A DNA stretch of 25,873 nt from Candidatus Aminicenantes bacterium UBA647 (GTDB taxonomy: Bacteria > Acidobacteriota > Aminicenantia > UBA2199), in NCBI GenBank assembly GCA_002299555.1, contig DBOL01000034.1:1-25873 (forward strand), given 5' to 3'. Both the position numbers and the translations under genes were made by a program. Within the stretch, counting starts at the first letter, position 1. The number at the start of each line of letters is the position of its first letter. The notes under the pieces were generated by a model that did not search any database, had not been told where the DNA came from, and worked only from the letters and a program-made list of their open reading frames with translations. Shown here piece after piece: positions 15,051 through 22,839 of this stretch.

Positions 15051-15458
15051 ATGATTAAAAAAATTGCTGTTTTAATTTTTATCGGAATTTTTGCAATTAC
15101 TCTTCAGGCATCATGCAGTAAAAGCGATAAAAAATGTTGCGACTCAAAAGAGGAAAAACAAAAGGAAACAACCAATATCAAAGTAACTTTTGTAGAACTG
15201 GGCTCTGTAAGGTGTATCCCTTGTAAGAAAATGCAGCCAATTATGGATGCAATAGAAAAAGAGTATAAAGATCAGGTGAAAGTTGTATTCCATGATGTAT
15301 GGACATCGGAGGGGAAGCCATTTGCATCAAAATATAAGATTAAGTTGATTCCGACTCAGATCTTTCTTGACAGTGAAGGAAAAGAATATTTTCGTCACGA
15401 AGGATTCTTTCCAAAAGAAGATATAATAAAAGTATTGAAAGAAAAGGGAGTTAAATAA
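15051..15458 (+). CDS. Thioredoxin-fold lipoprotein
   Basis: 135 residues. A signal peptide ends in LQASC, so Cys22 is the probable lipidation site; Gln at -3 is atypical, so lipidation is likely but not certain. A lysine-rich linker with an extra CC pair (29-30) follows. Then comes the thioredoxin domain with CIPC at 55-58 and IPTQIF supplying the cis-proline near residue 104. It should sit on the periplasmic side of the inner membrane and exchange disulfides there. The CcdA-like gene begins one base after its stop, which points to a working pair: CcdA passes electrons from the cytoplasm to this protein. AGGTG upstream of the ATG is a moderate Shine-Dalgarno. Confidence 0.85.
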   Translation: MIKKIAVLIFIGIFAITLQASCSKSDKKCCDSKEEKQKETTNIKVTFVELGSVRCIPCKKMQPIMDAIEKEYKDQVKVVFHDVWTSEGKPFASKYKIKLIPTQIFLDSEGKEYFRHEGFFPKEDIIKVLKEKGVK

Positions 15459-15459
15459 C

Positions 15460-16152
15460 TTGGGTTCATTATTCTCATGGCTTTCAACACTGGTTCAATC
15501 CACATTTTTAATTGCTATCGCCGGATCATTTTTGTGGGGGGTATTAAGCATTCTGCTTAGCCCATGTCATCTGGCAAGCATTCCTCTGATTGTTGCCTAT
15601 GTCAGCCAGCAGGAAAAAAAGTCATTTAAAAATGCTTTCTGGACCTCTTTATCATTTTCCTCCGGTATCCTGATCACAATCGCTATAATCGGCCTTGTCA
15701 CATCATTAATGGGCAGAATGATGGGCGATATCGGGAAATGGGCAAACTATATTGTTGCCATTATTTTCTTTGCGGTCGGATTGTATCTGCTTGATATAAT
15801 TAAAATTAATTTCCCTGGAATCAGCAAGCTTAATATTAAAAAGAAGGGCGCAGGACCGGCCTTCGTTCTGGGTTTGATCTTCGGTATTGCCCTCGGCCCC
15901 TGCACATTCGCTTATATGGCACCTGTCCTTGCTATCACTCTGTTTTCATCATCTTCAAATTTTATTCACAGTTTTTCACTTCTGGCTGCATACGGACTTG
16001 GACATTGCCTTGTTATCGTATTCGCAGGCTCATTCACTGAATATATACAAAAATATTTAAAATGGAATGAATCATCCAAGGGAACCCTAATAATTAAAAA
16101 AATATGCGGTATCTTAATAATTATTGCAGGGATCTATCTTTTAACTCTGTAA
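15460..16152 (+). CDS. CcdA/DsbD-type transmembrane thiol transporter
   Basis: 230-residue inner-membrane protein that moves reducing equivalents from cytoplasmic thioredoxin to extracytoplasmic thiol proteins. The two conserved half-repeats are seen, LLSPCHLASIPLI with Cys36 and LGPCTFAYMAPVL with Cys148. Each is followed by proline as in CcdA. Six hydrophobic segments are recognisable. The start is a TTG at 15460; no ATG occurs in the early part of the frame, and GGGAG at 15446-15450 gives a suitable ribosome-binding site inside the upstream gene's end. It is tightly coupled to the lipoprotein thioredoxin upstream and followed by acr3 after about 33 bases. Cytochrome c maturation is the common role of CcdA, but the location inside an arsenic operon suggests a dedicated one. 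Confidence 0.88.
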   Translation: MGSLFSWLSTLVQSTFLIAIAGSFLWGVLSILLSPCHLASIPLIVAYVSQQEKKSFKNAFWTSLSFSSGILITIAIIGLVTSLMGRMMGDIGKWANYIVAIIFFAVGLYLLDIIKINFPGISKLNIKKKGAGPAFVLGLIFGIALGPCTFAYMAPVLAITLFSSSSNFIHSFSLLAAYGLGHCLVIVFAGSFTEYIQKYLKWNESSKGTLIIKKICGILIIIAGIYLLTL

Positions 16153-16185
16153 ATAAATATTAGAATAAAATTGGAGGTTAGATAA

Positions 16186-17244
16186 ATGCCCGGGAAAAAG
16201 AAGCTTAAATTTTTAGACAGATACTTAACACTTTGGATATTTCTAGCCATGGGGATTGGTGTCGGGATGGGTTATTTCATCCCTTCAATTGTTAATTTCT
16301 GGAGCAAATTCAATAGCGGGACAACAAATATTCCAATTGCTATCGGACTTATATTGATGATGTATCCGCCGCTTGCTAAAGTCAAATATGAAGAATTGGG
16401 TGACATTTTTAAAGATTGGAAAGTTCTGACACTTTCTCTGGTTCAAAACTGGATAATCGGTCCTGTTCTGATGTTCTTCCTGGCTGTAATTTTCCTTCGG
16501 GATATGCCACATTATATGACAGGTCTGATACTTATCGGACTTGCCAGATGCATTGCCATGGTACTTGTCTGGAATGAACTGGCAAAAGGTGATTCAGAAT
16601 ATGCTGCAGGCCTTGTTGCATTCAATAGTATTTTCCAGGTTCTATTCTTCTCTTTCTATGCCTGGATATTTATTACCAAGCTACCTCCACTATTAGGCCT
16701 TAAAGGGAGTGTTGTTGATATCAGTATTCGACAGATCACTGAAAGTGTTTTTATTTATCTTGGGATACCATTTATTGCCGGAATGATGACAAGATTCTCA
16801 CTGGTTAAATTGAAGGGGAAAACATGGTATGAAACTAAATTTATCCCGAAGATAAGTCCGATTACATTAGTAGCTCTGCTATTTACTATAATGGTAATGT
16901 TCAGTATGAAAGGTGAATTTATAGTAAAAATACCTCTAGATGTTATAAGGATCGCAATCCCGCTTTTTATTTATTTTATCGTGATGTTCATAGTAAGTTT
17001 TTTTATGAGCAGGAGGATCGGAACTGATTACAAGAAAACGGCTACTTTATCCTTTACTGCCGCCTCTAATAATTTTGAACTTGCTATAGCTGTCGCTGTA
17101 GCTGTCTTCGGGATCAATTCAGGAGAAGCCTTTGCTGCAGTAATCGGCCCACTTGTGGAAGTTCCGGTACTTATAGGCTTAGTGAATGTTTCATTAAGGT
17201 TCAGGAAAAAATATTTTAGTCCTGTGAAATCAAAATCCGAATAA
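16186..17244 (+). CDS. acr3: Acr3-family arsenite efflux transporter
   Basis: 352-residue inner-membrane As(III) exporter of the BART superfamily, about ten transmembrane segments. GLARCIAMVLVWNELAKGD carries Cys122, and SFTAASNNFELAIAVAVAVF carries Glu298. These match the cysteine and glutamate known to be essential in Acr3. GPLVEVPVLIGLV closes the second repeat. Length is as usual for the family. GGAGG precedes the ATG at good spacing. It is the last gene of the arsR-led series and converges on tex, whose stop lies 12 bases away. No arsC arsenate reductase or arsA ATPase is present in the series, so the operon by itself handles trivalent arsenic, or the redox proteins replace arsC. Confidence 0.94.
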   Translation: MPGKKKLKFLDRYLTLWIFLAMGIGVGMGYFIPSIVNFWSKFNSGTTNIPIAIGLILMMYPPLAKVKYEELGDIFKDWKVLTLSLVQNWIIGPVLMFFLAVIFLRDMPHYMTGLILIGLARCIAMVLVWNELAKGDSEYAAGLVAFNSIFQVLFFSFYAWIFITKLPPLLGLKGSVVDISIRQITESVFIYLGIPFIAGMMTRFSLVKLKGKTWYETKFIPKISPITLVALLFTIMVMFSMKGEFIVKIPLDVIRIAIPLFIYFIVMFIVSFFMSRRIGTDYKKTATLSFTAASNNFELAIAVAVAVFGINSGEAFAAVIGPLVEVPVLIGLVNVSLRFRKKYFSPVKSKSE

Positions 17245-17256
17245 CTAAACACTTTA

Positions 17257-19401
17257 TTATTCAGACACAGGCATTTTAAGGCTGAGTGCGATCCTTTTCA
17301 ACTCTATATCGACCTTGAGTACCAGGGTTTTCACTTTATCACCGACTGAGACTACACTATATGGATCTTTCACAAATTTATCAGATAGTTCAGATATATG
17401 GGCAAGACCATCCTGATGAACTCCAATATCAATAAAAGCTCCGAAATTTGTAATATTGGTAACGATACCATTCAATACCATTCCTACTTCAAGATCATCA
17501 ATGGAACCTACTTTATCATCAAATTCTACCGGATCAAATGAGCTTCGGGGGTCCCTTCCGGGCTTTTTTAGTTCATCAATTATGTCATTTATTGTAAATT
17601 CCCCTGTACTATCTGAAACATAATTTTCAGGACTTATCCGGTCAATAGCTTCTTTATTATTTATTAGATCTGAAATATCTATTTCGATATCTTTACAAAT
17701 TTCCTTAACAACCGGATATGATTCCGGGTGGATACCGGTTGAGTCTAAGATCTGCTTACCTCCGTTTATCCTCAGGAATCCGGCACTCTGCAAAAAACTT
17801 TTTTCACCTAATTTTTCAACTTTTTTCAATTGATTCCTGCTTGTGAACATTCCATTGCTATTCCTGAATTCAAATATTTTTTTTGATAATGCTTCCCCTA
17901 TCCCCGAAACATACCTGAGAATATGAGCTGAAGAGTTGTTAAGGTCAACACCTACTCTGTTTACGACTGATGAGACTGTAGTTTCAAGTCTTCTACCGAG
18001 AAGTTTCTGATCGACATCATGCTGGTATTGCCCGACACCGATAGATTTCGGATCAAGTTTTACAAGTTCCGACAATGGGTCCTGAAATTTTCTTCCGATT
18101 GAAATTGCACCTCTGACAGTCACATCAAGATCAGGAAACTCTTCACGTCCGGCTTTTGAGGCTGAGTATATAGATGCCCCTGATTCGCTGATCACAGACA
18201 CAATAATGTTATCAGGGACATTTCCTTTTACAAATGAAAATGTCTCCCTGGAAGCAGTACCATTACCAATTACAATTGCATTAATAGAATGTTTTTTTAT
18301 TAGATCATTCAGAACAACTTTCGAATTCTCAACATCCTCTCTAGGCTTAGTAGGATAGATGGTTGTGTAATAAACATACTTCCCCGTCCTGTCCAATACA
18401 GCAAGTTTACATCCTGTCCTATACCCCGGATCCAATGCAATAACATTGATATTTCCTGCCGGAGCAGACAATAATATCTTTTCAAGATTTGTGGCAAATA
18501 CAGCAACAGCTTTTTCGTCAGCATCCTTCTTCAGTTCGGACATTATCTCGTTCTCGATCGAAGGAAATACAAGCCTCTTTATTGAATCCGAATAAACCGT
18601 ATCTAAAAACAAGGCTCTTTCATGATTTTCAGAATACAATATTTTCCTGAAGCTTCGTGACACCCTGTCGATATCGACATCTATACTTTTTTTCAGAACC
18701 CCTTCATTCTCCCCTCTGAAAATTGCGAGAATCCTATGTGAGGGAATTGTCCTGACTGATTCACTGAATTTATAATATTGCTCAAATTTGCTTCTTTTAT
18801 CTCTGAATTCTTTTTTAACCTGTGAAACAAGTGATACAGTTTTATTTAAATGATCCCTTAATCCTGACCTTAATTTTATATTTTCAGAAAAATTTTCCGC
18901 AATAATAAATCCGGCCAACTCCAGAGCTTCTTCAATACTCTCTGTTTTATCCCCCGAAATAATAAATTTCTCTGCCATCTCCTCCGGAGTACCTTTGATA
19001 TCCCGGTCAAGGATATCATCAGCAAACGGTGCAAATCCTTTCTCTTTTGCAATAACTGCTTTTGTCCTTTTCTTTGGTTTATACGGCAAATACAAATCTT
19101 CTAATTCTGAAGATGAGAAACAGGTTGTGATCTTATTTTTAAGTTCATCCGAAAGTTTCCCCTGTTGTTCAATGGTCTTAAGGATAGTGGCCTTCCTCAG
19201 ATTTATCTCTTTAATAAGATCAAAACTATCTGATACCGAATTAACTGACTCTTCGTCAATGTTGCCAGTCTGTTCTTTTCTATACCTGGAAATAAAGGGG
19301 ACACTCAATCCTTCCTCCAGCATTTTAATTATATTGGTGATCCCTGCCCTATTGGTTCTACAGTTTGTAGAGATGAATCTGATTTCAGCCTCAGTGATCA
19401 A
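17257..19401 (-). CDS. tex: Tex, S1-domain RNA-binding transcription accessory protein
   Basis: 714-residue cytoplasmic nucleic-acid-binding protein related to eukaryotic Spt6. Regions in order: helical N-terminus with VPFISRYRKEQTGNIDEE (about 34-51); YLPYKPKKRTKA (about 98-109); the YqgF/RNase H-like core beginning NVIALDPGYRTGCKLAVLD (about 320-338); VGVGQYQHDVDQKLL-type segment; helix-hairpin-helix pair (about 490-550, with VSGIGEALSKKI); and a C-terminal S1 domain (about 640-710, VTNITNFGAFIDIGVHQDGLAHIS). Slightly shorter than typical (720-780) but complete. The start is a TTG at 19401, with a perfect AGGAGG in the right place and the family N-terminus directly after it. Monocistronic; it is divergent from the small gene at 19487. 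Confidence 0.95.
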   Translation of the reverse strand: MITEAEIRFISTNCRTNRAGITNIIKMLEEGLSVPFISRYRKEQTGNIDEESVNSVSDSFDLIKEINLRKATILKTIEQQGKLSDELKNKITTCFSSSELEDLYLPYKPKKRTKAVIAKEKGFAPFADDILDRDIKGTPEEMAEKFIISGDKTESIEEALELAGFIIAENFSENIKLRSGLRDHLNKTVSLVSQVKKEFRDKRSKFEQYYKFSESVRTIPSHRILAIFRGENEGVLKKSIDVDIDRVSRSFRKILYSENHERALFLDTVYSDSIKRLVFPSIENEIMSELKKDADEKAVAVFATNLEKILLSAPAGNINVIALDPGYRTGCKLAVLDRTGKYVYYTTIYPTKPREDVENSKVVLNDLIKKHSINAIVIGNGTASRETFSFVKGNVPDNIIVSVISESGASIYSASKAGREEFPDLDVTVRGAISIGRKFQDPLSELVKLDPKSIGVGQYQHDVDQKLLGRRLETTVSSVVNRVGVDLNNSSAHILRYVSGIGEALSKKIFEFRNSNGMFTSRNQLKKVEKLGEKSFLQSAGFLRINGGKQILDSTGIHPESYPVVKEICKDIEIDISDLINNKEAIDRISPENYVSDSTGEFTINDIIDELKKPGRDPRSSFDPVEFDDKVGSIDDLEVGMVLNGIVTNITNFGAFIDIGVHQDGLAHISELSDKFVKDPYSVVSVGDKVKTLVLKVDIELKRIALSLKMPVSE

Positions 19402-19486
19402 ACTTCCTCCTAAGGTAGTTTATTTTATCACAATTACATTTTTGACAGAATTGTGATTTCCTGCTCTAATAATACCGGAGTTGAAA

Positions 19487-19792
19487 ATGAATAAAACCAT
19501 CGCTGAAATAACAATAGTGCCACTTGGTACAGGTTCGACATCCTTAAGTCAATACGTTGCGGATGTTGAAAATGTATTGAAGAAATATAAAGACCTTAAA
19601 TGTGAACTCACACCTATGTCCACTATAGTTGAGGGTGAACTTGACAGGATTCTTGAGGCCGTCCGGGAGATGCATGAAACCCCTTTTCAAAAAGGTGCAA
19701 AAAGGGTTTCCACAAGACTAAGCATTGATGACAGGCGTGACAAATCTGCTTCAATGAGTGCAAAGATCGAATCAGTGAAAAGCAAACAATAA
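19487..19792 (+). CDS. Thiamine-binding-fold (MTH1187/YkoF) protein
   Basis: 101-residue ferredoxin-like-fold protein of the PF01910 family, whose members bind thiamine or related pyrimidines and form tetramers. The start IAEITIVPLGTGSTSLSQYV and the centre TPMSTIVEGELDRILEAVREMHE fit the family; TGSTS and the glutamate of VEGEL are typical. An upstream in-frame TTG at 19481 would add two residues. GGAG at 19477-19480 fits the ATG at 19487 better. It is convergent with the polyferredoxin gene (14 bases apart). No thiamine genes are adjacent, so the ligand is open. Confidence 0.88.
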   Translation: MNKTIAEITIVPLGTGSTSLSQYVADVENVLKKYKDLKCELTPMSTIVEGELDRILEAVREMHETPFQKGAKRVSTRLSIDDRRDKSASMSAKIESVKSKQ

Positions 19793-19806
19793 AATTATCT
19801 TAAGGT

Positions 19807-20784
19807 CTATTTTACCCTTTTTACACCTATATCTAGCGCATCTTCAGGGCAAACCTCAATACAGACATTACATGTATAACAATCAGGCCTTAACTCAGCA
19901 CCTTCAAGTATAGAAGGAATAGCAGTACATGGAGATTGTTTGACACATATATTGCAGTCGGTACATTTTTCCTTTTTGAAACTGATGCGGAATAGCGAAA
20001 CCTGTTCTATAAAACTTGTATACAATCCTATCGGACATACAAAGTGACAGAATGGCCTGTAATACTTAAAAGAGAGGATCAAAGTCAACAGGAAAGGAAC
20101 ATAATGAGTTATATAACCGATAAAAGTTTTTTCAATGCCGAACTCAAGGCCGTGGAAAGGATTTATAAAGTCATAAAAAGACCTGGGGAAAACCTGGCCT
20201 TTATAAACTATATTCAGAATTGCTGTTGCACTTATAAAAATGAACAAGAGAAATAAAATAAGCCTTACTGCATTTGCTATCCTGAAATTTGTACGGAATC
20301 TTTTTATACTTAGTTTATCAGACAGCATTGCAATCAACTCCTGAACTGCACCAACAGGACATACATACCCGCAAAAAAGTTTCGGCCCGATCAATGTAAG
20401 GAGAAATATAACAAATAGCGTGACAATGAACGGGATTCCGAATCCATATAAGAGAGGTTTTGTTGCTGCACACATCGGTGAAGGATGCATTGCAAATGAG
20501 TGGAAAAAATCTGCAGGAATATTGCCGGCGAATCCGAAAAGAAAAGTTGATATAAGAAGTAGCGTAACTTTTATCCCTTTCCTCATGTTATTACTCCTGA
20601 GAAGGATCAGGACTACAAGACCTATCAATATCATTACGATAAACTTTGGTTGCAAAAGGTAGGTGAAAAATGTGGGGGGTTTCTTCTTCGCAACTTGTTC
20701 TCCAGCCTTATGAACAACTTCGGACATAACAAATTGTGCAGAAAAAAATGTGATCATAAAAACAATTCTCTTAAAAAATCTCAT
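19807..20784 (-). CDS. Membrane-bound polyferredoxin (NapH/RdxA-like)
   Basis: 325 residues. An N-terminal hydrophobic segment may be an uncleaved signal. Several membrane helices follow, with two membrane-edge motifs, FCGYVCPVGA (Cys138, Cys142) and FCHFVCPIGL (Cys246, Cys250), as in NapH, NosR and RdxA-type electron-transfer proteins. The C-terminus has two 4Fe-4S ferredoxin motifs: C274-x2-C277-x2-C280-x5-C286 (the last spacing is longer than usual) and C302-x2-C305-x2-C308-x3-C312-P. It should pass electrons between the quinone pool and soluble or exported partners. GGAGG precedes the ATG. It is divergent from the small secreted protein and a Tat-exported iron-sulfur aldo/keto reductase, a possible partner. 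Its upstream region has three 22-bp-spaced repeats. Confidence 0.88.
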   Translation of the reverse strand: MRFFKRIVFMITFFSAQFVMSEVVHKAGEQVAKKKPPTFFTYLLQPKFIVMILIGLVVLILLRSNNMRKGIKVTLLLISTFLFGFAGNIPADFFHSFAMHPSPMCAATKPLLYGFGIPFIVTLFVIFLLTLIGPKLFCGYVCPVGAVQELIAMLSDKLSIKRFRTNFRIANAVRLILFLLFIFISATAILNIVYKGQVFPRSFYDFINPFHGLEFGIEKTFIGYITHYVPFLLTLILSFKYYRPFCHFVCPIGLYTSFIEQVSLFRISFKKEKCTDCNICVKQSPCTAIPSILEGAELRPDCYTCNVCIEVCPEDALDIGVKRVK

Positions 20785-20929
20785 TTCGTATCCTCCGGGA
20801 TATTGTTATTTATAAAATTTATTTACTAAATGCAACCAAAATAGTATCACACACATATAGTAAAACTCAATATTGTTAAAAATACTATTCACTGAATAAA
20901 TGTCAATATCTCGGCTCTAGCCATGTCCT

Positions 20930-20982
20930 CAATGACGTGAAAAGATTGACCTAATGACAAATGCTATATCTCTTAATGACAA
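20930..20982. repeat. Three AATGAC direct repeats at exact 22-bp spacing
   Basis: AATGAC begins at 20931, 20953 and 20975, and two of the copies extend to TAATGACAA. The period is close to two helical turns, as for tandem activator sites. On the minus strand the unit is TTGTCATTA, which recalls the half-sites of Pho-type boxes, but no good copies lie at 11-bp positions. The array sits between the polyferredoxin gene and a divergent promoter. Confidence 0.6.
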
Positions 20983-21001
20983 TCCCTGGTTTTTTCCTTA
21001 T

Positions 21002-21030
21002 TTGACAACATATTTTAATTAGATTATTCT
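21002..21030 (+). promoter_or_regulatory. Sigma70-type promoter of the small secreted protein gene
   Basis: TTGACA at 21002-21007 is followed by a 17-base spacer and TATTCT at 21025-21030. Transcription would start near 21037, right at the Shine-Dalgarno. Confidence 0.55.
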
Positions 21031-21038
21031 GATTTTAA

Positions 21039-21068
21039 GGGGAGAACCGGATATCCGGTTTTATATAA
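21039..21068 (+). promoter_or_regulatory. Shine-Dalgarno separated from its start codon by a hairpin
   Basis: GGGGAG at 21039-21044 is followed directly by the palindrome AACCGGATATCCGGTT (21045-21060), a six-base-pair stem with an ATAT loop. Eight bases then lead to the ATG at 21069. Unfolded, the Shine-Dalgarno is 24 bases from the start, which is too far; folded, the effective gap is 8 bases, which is ideal. Confidence 0.55.
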
Positions 21069-21431
21069 ATGAAAAGTTTTAAACTTATATTACCTATCTT
21101 TCTTTTGCTATCAGTAAATTCTCTTTATGCCGGCCTTTATGTGAACAACAATAATATATCAAAATCAGACAATATCAAATATATTGAACTCATATGGGAG
21201 AAGCAGAGTAGCGGCATTGTTCAGGGAATTATGATCAGGTATGGAGAAAGGCTGGATAATCTTCTTTACAATGGAGATTTAACAAAAAGGAGCGGCCGCC
21301 AATTAAAATTCAGGAATATTCATGATGCTCTCAAACATGTAAAAGATGAAGGCTGGGAAGATATAAGGAACTACATGAAGTGCTATTCCGGAAAAGCTGA
21401 ATACCATTTCTTCTTCAGGAAGAGATCCTGA
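21069..21431 (+). CDS. Small secreted protein of unknown function
   Basis: 120 residues. A clear Sec signal peptide (MKSFKLILPIFLLLSVNSLYA) is probably cut after Ala21, leaving about 99 residues. The mature part is rich in aromatic and basic residues, with one cysteine (KCYSGK), and ends FFFRKRS. I recognise no family. It has its own promoter and an unusual ribosome-binding arrangement. A gap of about 85 bases separates it from the aldo/keto reductase gene on the same strand, so read-through is possible. Likely periplasmic. Confidence 0.7.
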   Translation: MKSFKLILPIFLLLSVNSLYAGLYVNNNNISKSDNIKYIELIWEKQSSGIVQGIMIRYGERLDNLLYNGDLTKRSGRQLKFRNIHDALKHVKDEGWEDIRNYMKCYSGKAEYHFFFRKRS

Positions 21432-21515
21432 CACCTCCCTTATAAGCTATTGACTTCGCATTTTCAAAAATTTAATATCTTATTATCATAGTATTTTAAA
21501 ATATGGAGGAACCGA

Positions 21516-22838
21516 ATGAATAAAGACGGAATTTTCAACAGAAGAAATTTTATTAAAACTTCTGCTATAGGAATAGCAGGTCTGGGAGTTTCAGGAAAGG
21601 GAAACCTTCTCAATGGAGAAAATGAGGAAACAACTTCCGTATTTCCGAAAATCAAGAAATATAATACTCTGGGTAGAACCGGGTTCAGAGCATCTGATAT
21701 AGGCCTCGGGACTTCCAGAGCATTCAACGTTCCTATCCTTAATGCTATACTCGATTCAGGTGTTAATTATATAGATACGGCTGAATCATACGGGAGAGGA
21801 ACTTCTGAAAAAAATATCGGGAAAGCAATTGAAGGCAGAGATCGGAAATCTCTGTTCATCACCACTAAACTTCATCTGAAGGAAGACTCATTATCTGAAG
21901 AGATCGAGAAGAGGTTCAATAAGTGCCTTGAAAGACTTGGAACTGAATATATAGATTGCCTGATGATCCACGGAGCTTCATCGATCGGCGTACTTGAAAA
22001 CAAGGGATTCCATACTGCGGTTAAAAAATTGAGATCTGAAGGAAAACTGAGATTTACTGGAGTTTCAAATCATGGGGCCAGGTTTGGAAGAAGTCAGGAT
22101 GTTATGGAAGAGGTTTTAATGGGTGCAGTCAAAGACGGCAGATTTGACCTCTTACTAATCGTATATAACTTCCTGAAAACCGATCCGGGTGAGAAGATAA
22201 TGGCTGCCTGTAAAAAGAAAAATATAGCTGTAACCATAATGAAATCAAATCCGGTAGCCAGATACTACGATTTGAAAGAGAGGATCGAAAAATTGAAAGG
22301 AGAGGGAAAAAAGGTCGATCAGAGAACACTGAATTATTTTAATAGTATGAAAGATTCTGCTTCAAAAACTGAGGAATTTGCAAAGAAGAACAACCTGCAG
22401 AATAGGGATGAGATCAGAAATGCAGCTTTACAATTTGTCCTTGATAATGAAAATGTTAACGTACTTAATATTGCATTCAGGAACTTTGATGATATTGAGA
22501 AAATGCTAAGTCTTTCCGGGAAAAAACTTACCGGGAATGAACTGAAAAAGCTGAATAACTATGCCGATAGTGGAGGGAATTTGTATTGCCGTCATGCATG
22601 TGGAATATGTGAATCATCGTGTCCTGAAAATATCCCTGTTAATACTATCTTAAGATATAACCACTACTTTGACACAAATGGAAGTGAAAAATATGCAATG
22701 GAAAAATATGCAAAGTTGACTGCCATTAAACCGGATGCCTGTAATGACTGCTCCGGACATTGTGAATCAGCCTGCCCTTACAACCTGCCGGTAAAGGGCC
22801 TTTTACAACTTGCAGACCAAAATCTGAAGTTGGGGTAA
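21516..22838 (+). CDS. Tat-exported aldo/keto reductase with two ferredoxin-type clusters
   Basis: 440 residues. The twin-arginine signal NRRNFIKTSAIGIAGLGV (from residue 8) implies folded, cofactor-loaded export. The aldo/keto reductase barrel follows from about residue 48. Asp87 and Tyr92 (DTAESYGRG), Lys118 (TTKLHL) and His152 (MIHGAS) form the standard catalytic tetrad. The C-terminus adds two cysteine clusters: C358, C362, C365, C369-P and C409, C412, C416, C420-P, the spacing of 4Fe-4S sites in the ferredoxin-like AKR group. The natural substrate and electron partner are unknown. GGAGG precedes the ATG. The DUF5916 gene begins one base after its stop. A missing typical NADPH-binding stretch cannot be judged without alignment. 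Confidence 0.88.
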   Translation: MNKDGIFNRRNFIKTSAIGIAGLGVSGKGNLLNGENEETTSVFPKIKKYNTLGRTGFRASDIGLGTSRAFNVPILNAILDSGVNYIDTAESYGRGTSEKNIGKAIEGRDRKSLFITTKLHLKEDSLSEEIEKRFNKCLERLGTEYIDCLMIHGASSIGVLENKGFHTAVKKLRSEGKLRFTGVSNHGARFGRSQDVMEEVLMGAVKDGRFDLLLIVYNFLKTDPGEKIMAACKKKNIAVTIMKSNPVARYYDLKERIEKLKGEGKKVDQRTLNYFNSMKDSASKTEEFAKKNNLQNRDEIRNAALQFVLDNENVNVLNIAFRNFDDIEKMLSLSGKKLTGNELKKLNNYADSGGNLYCRHACGICESSCPENIPVNTILRYNHYFDTNGSEKYAMEKYAKLTAIKPDACNDCSGHCESACPYNLPVKGLLQLADQNLKLG

Positions 22839-22839
22839 T

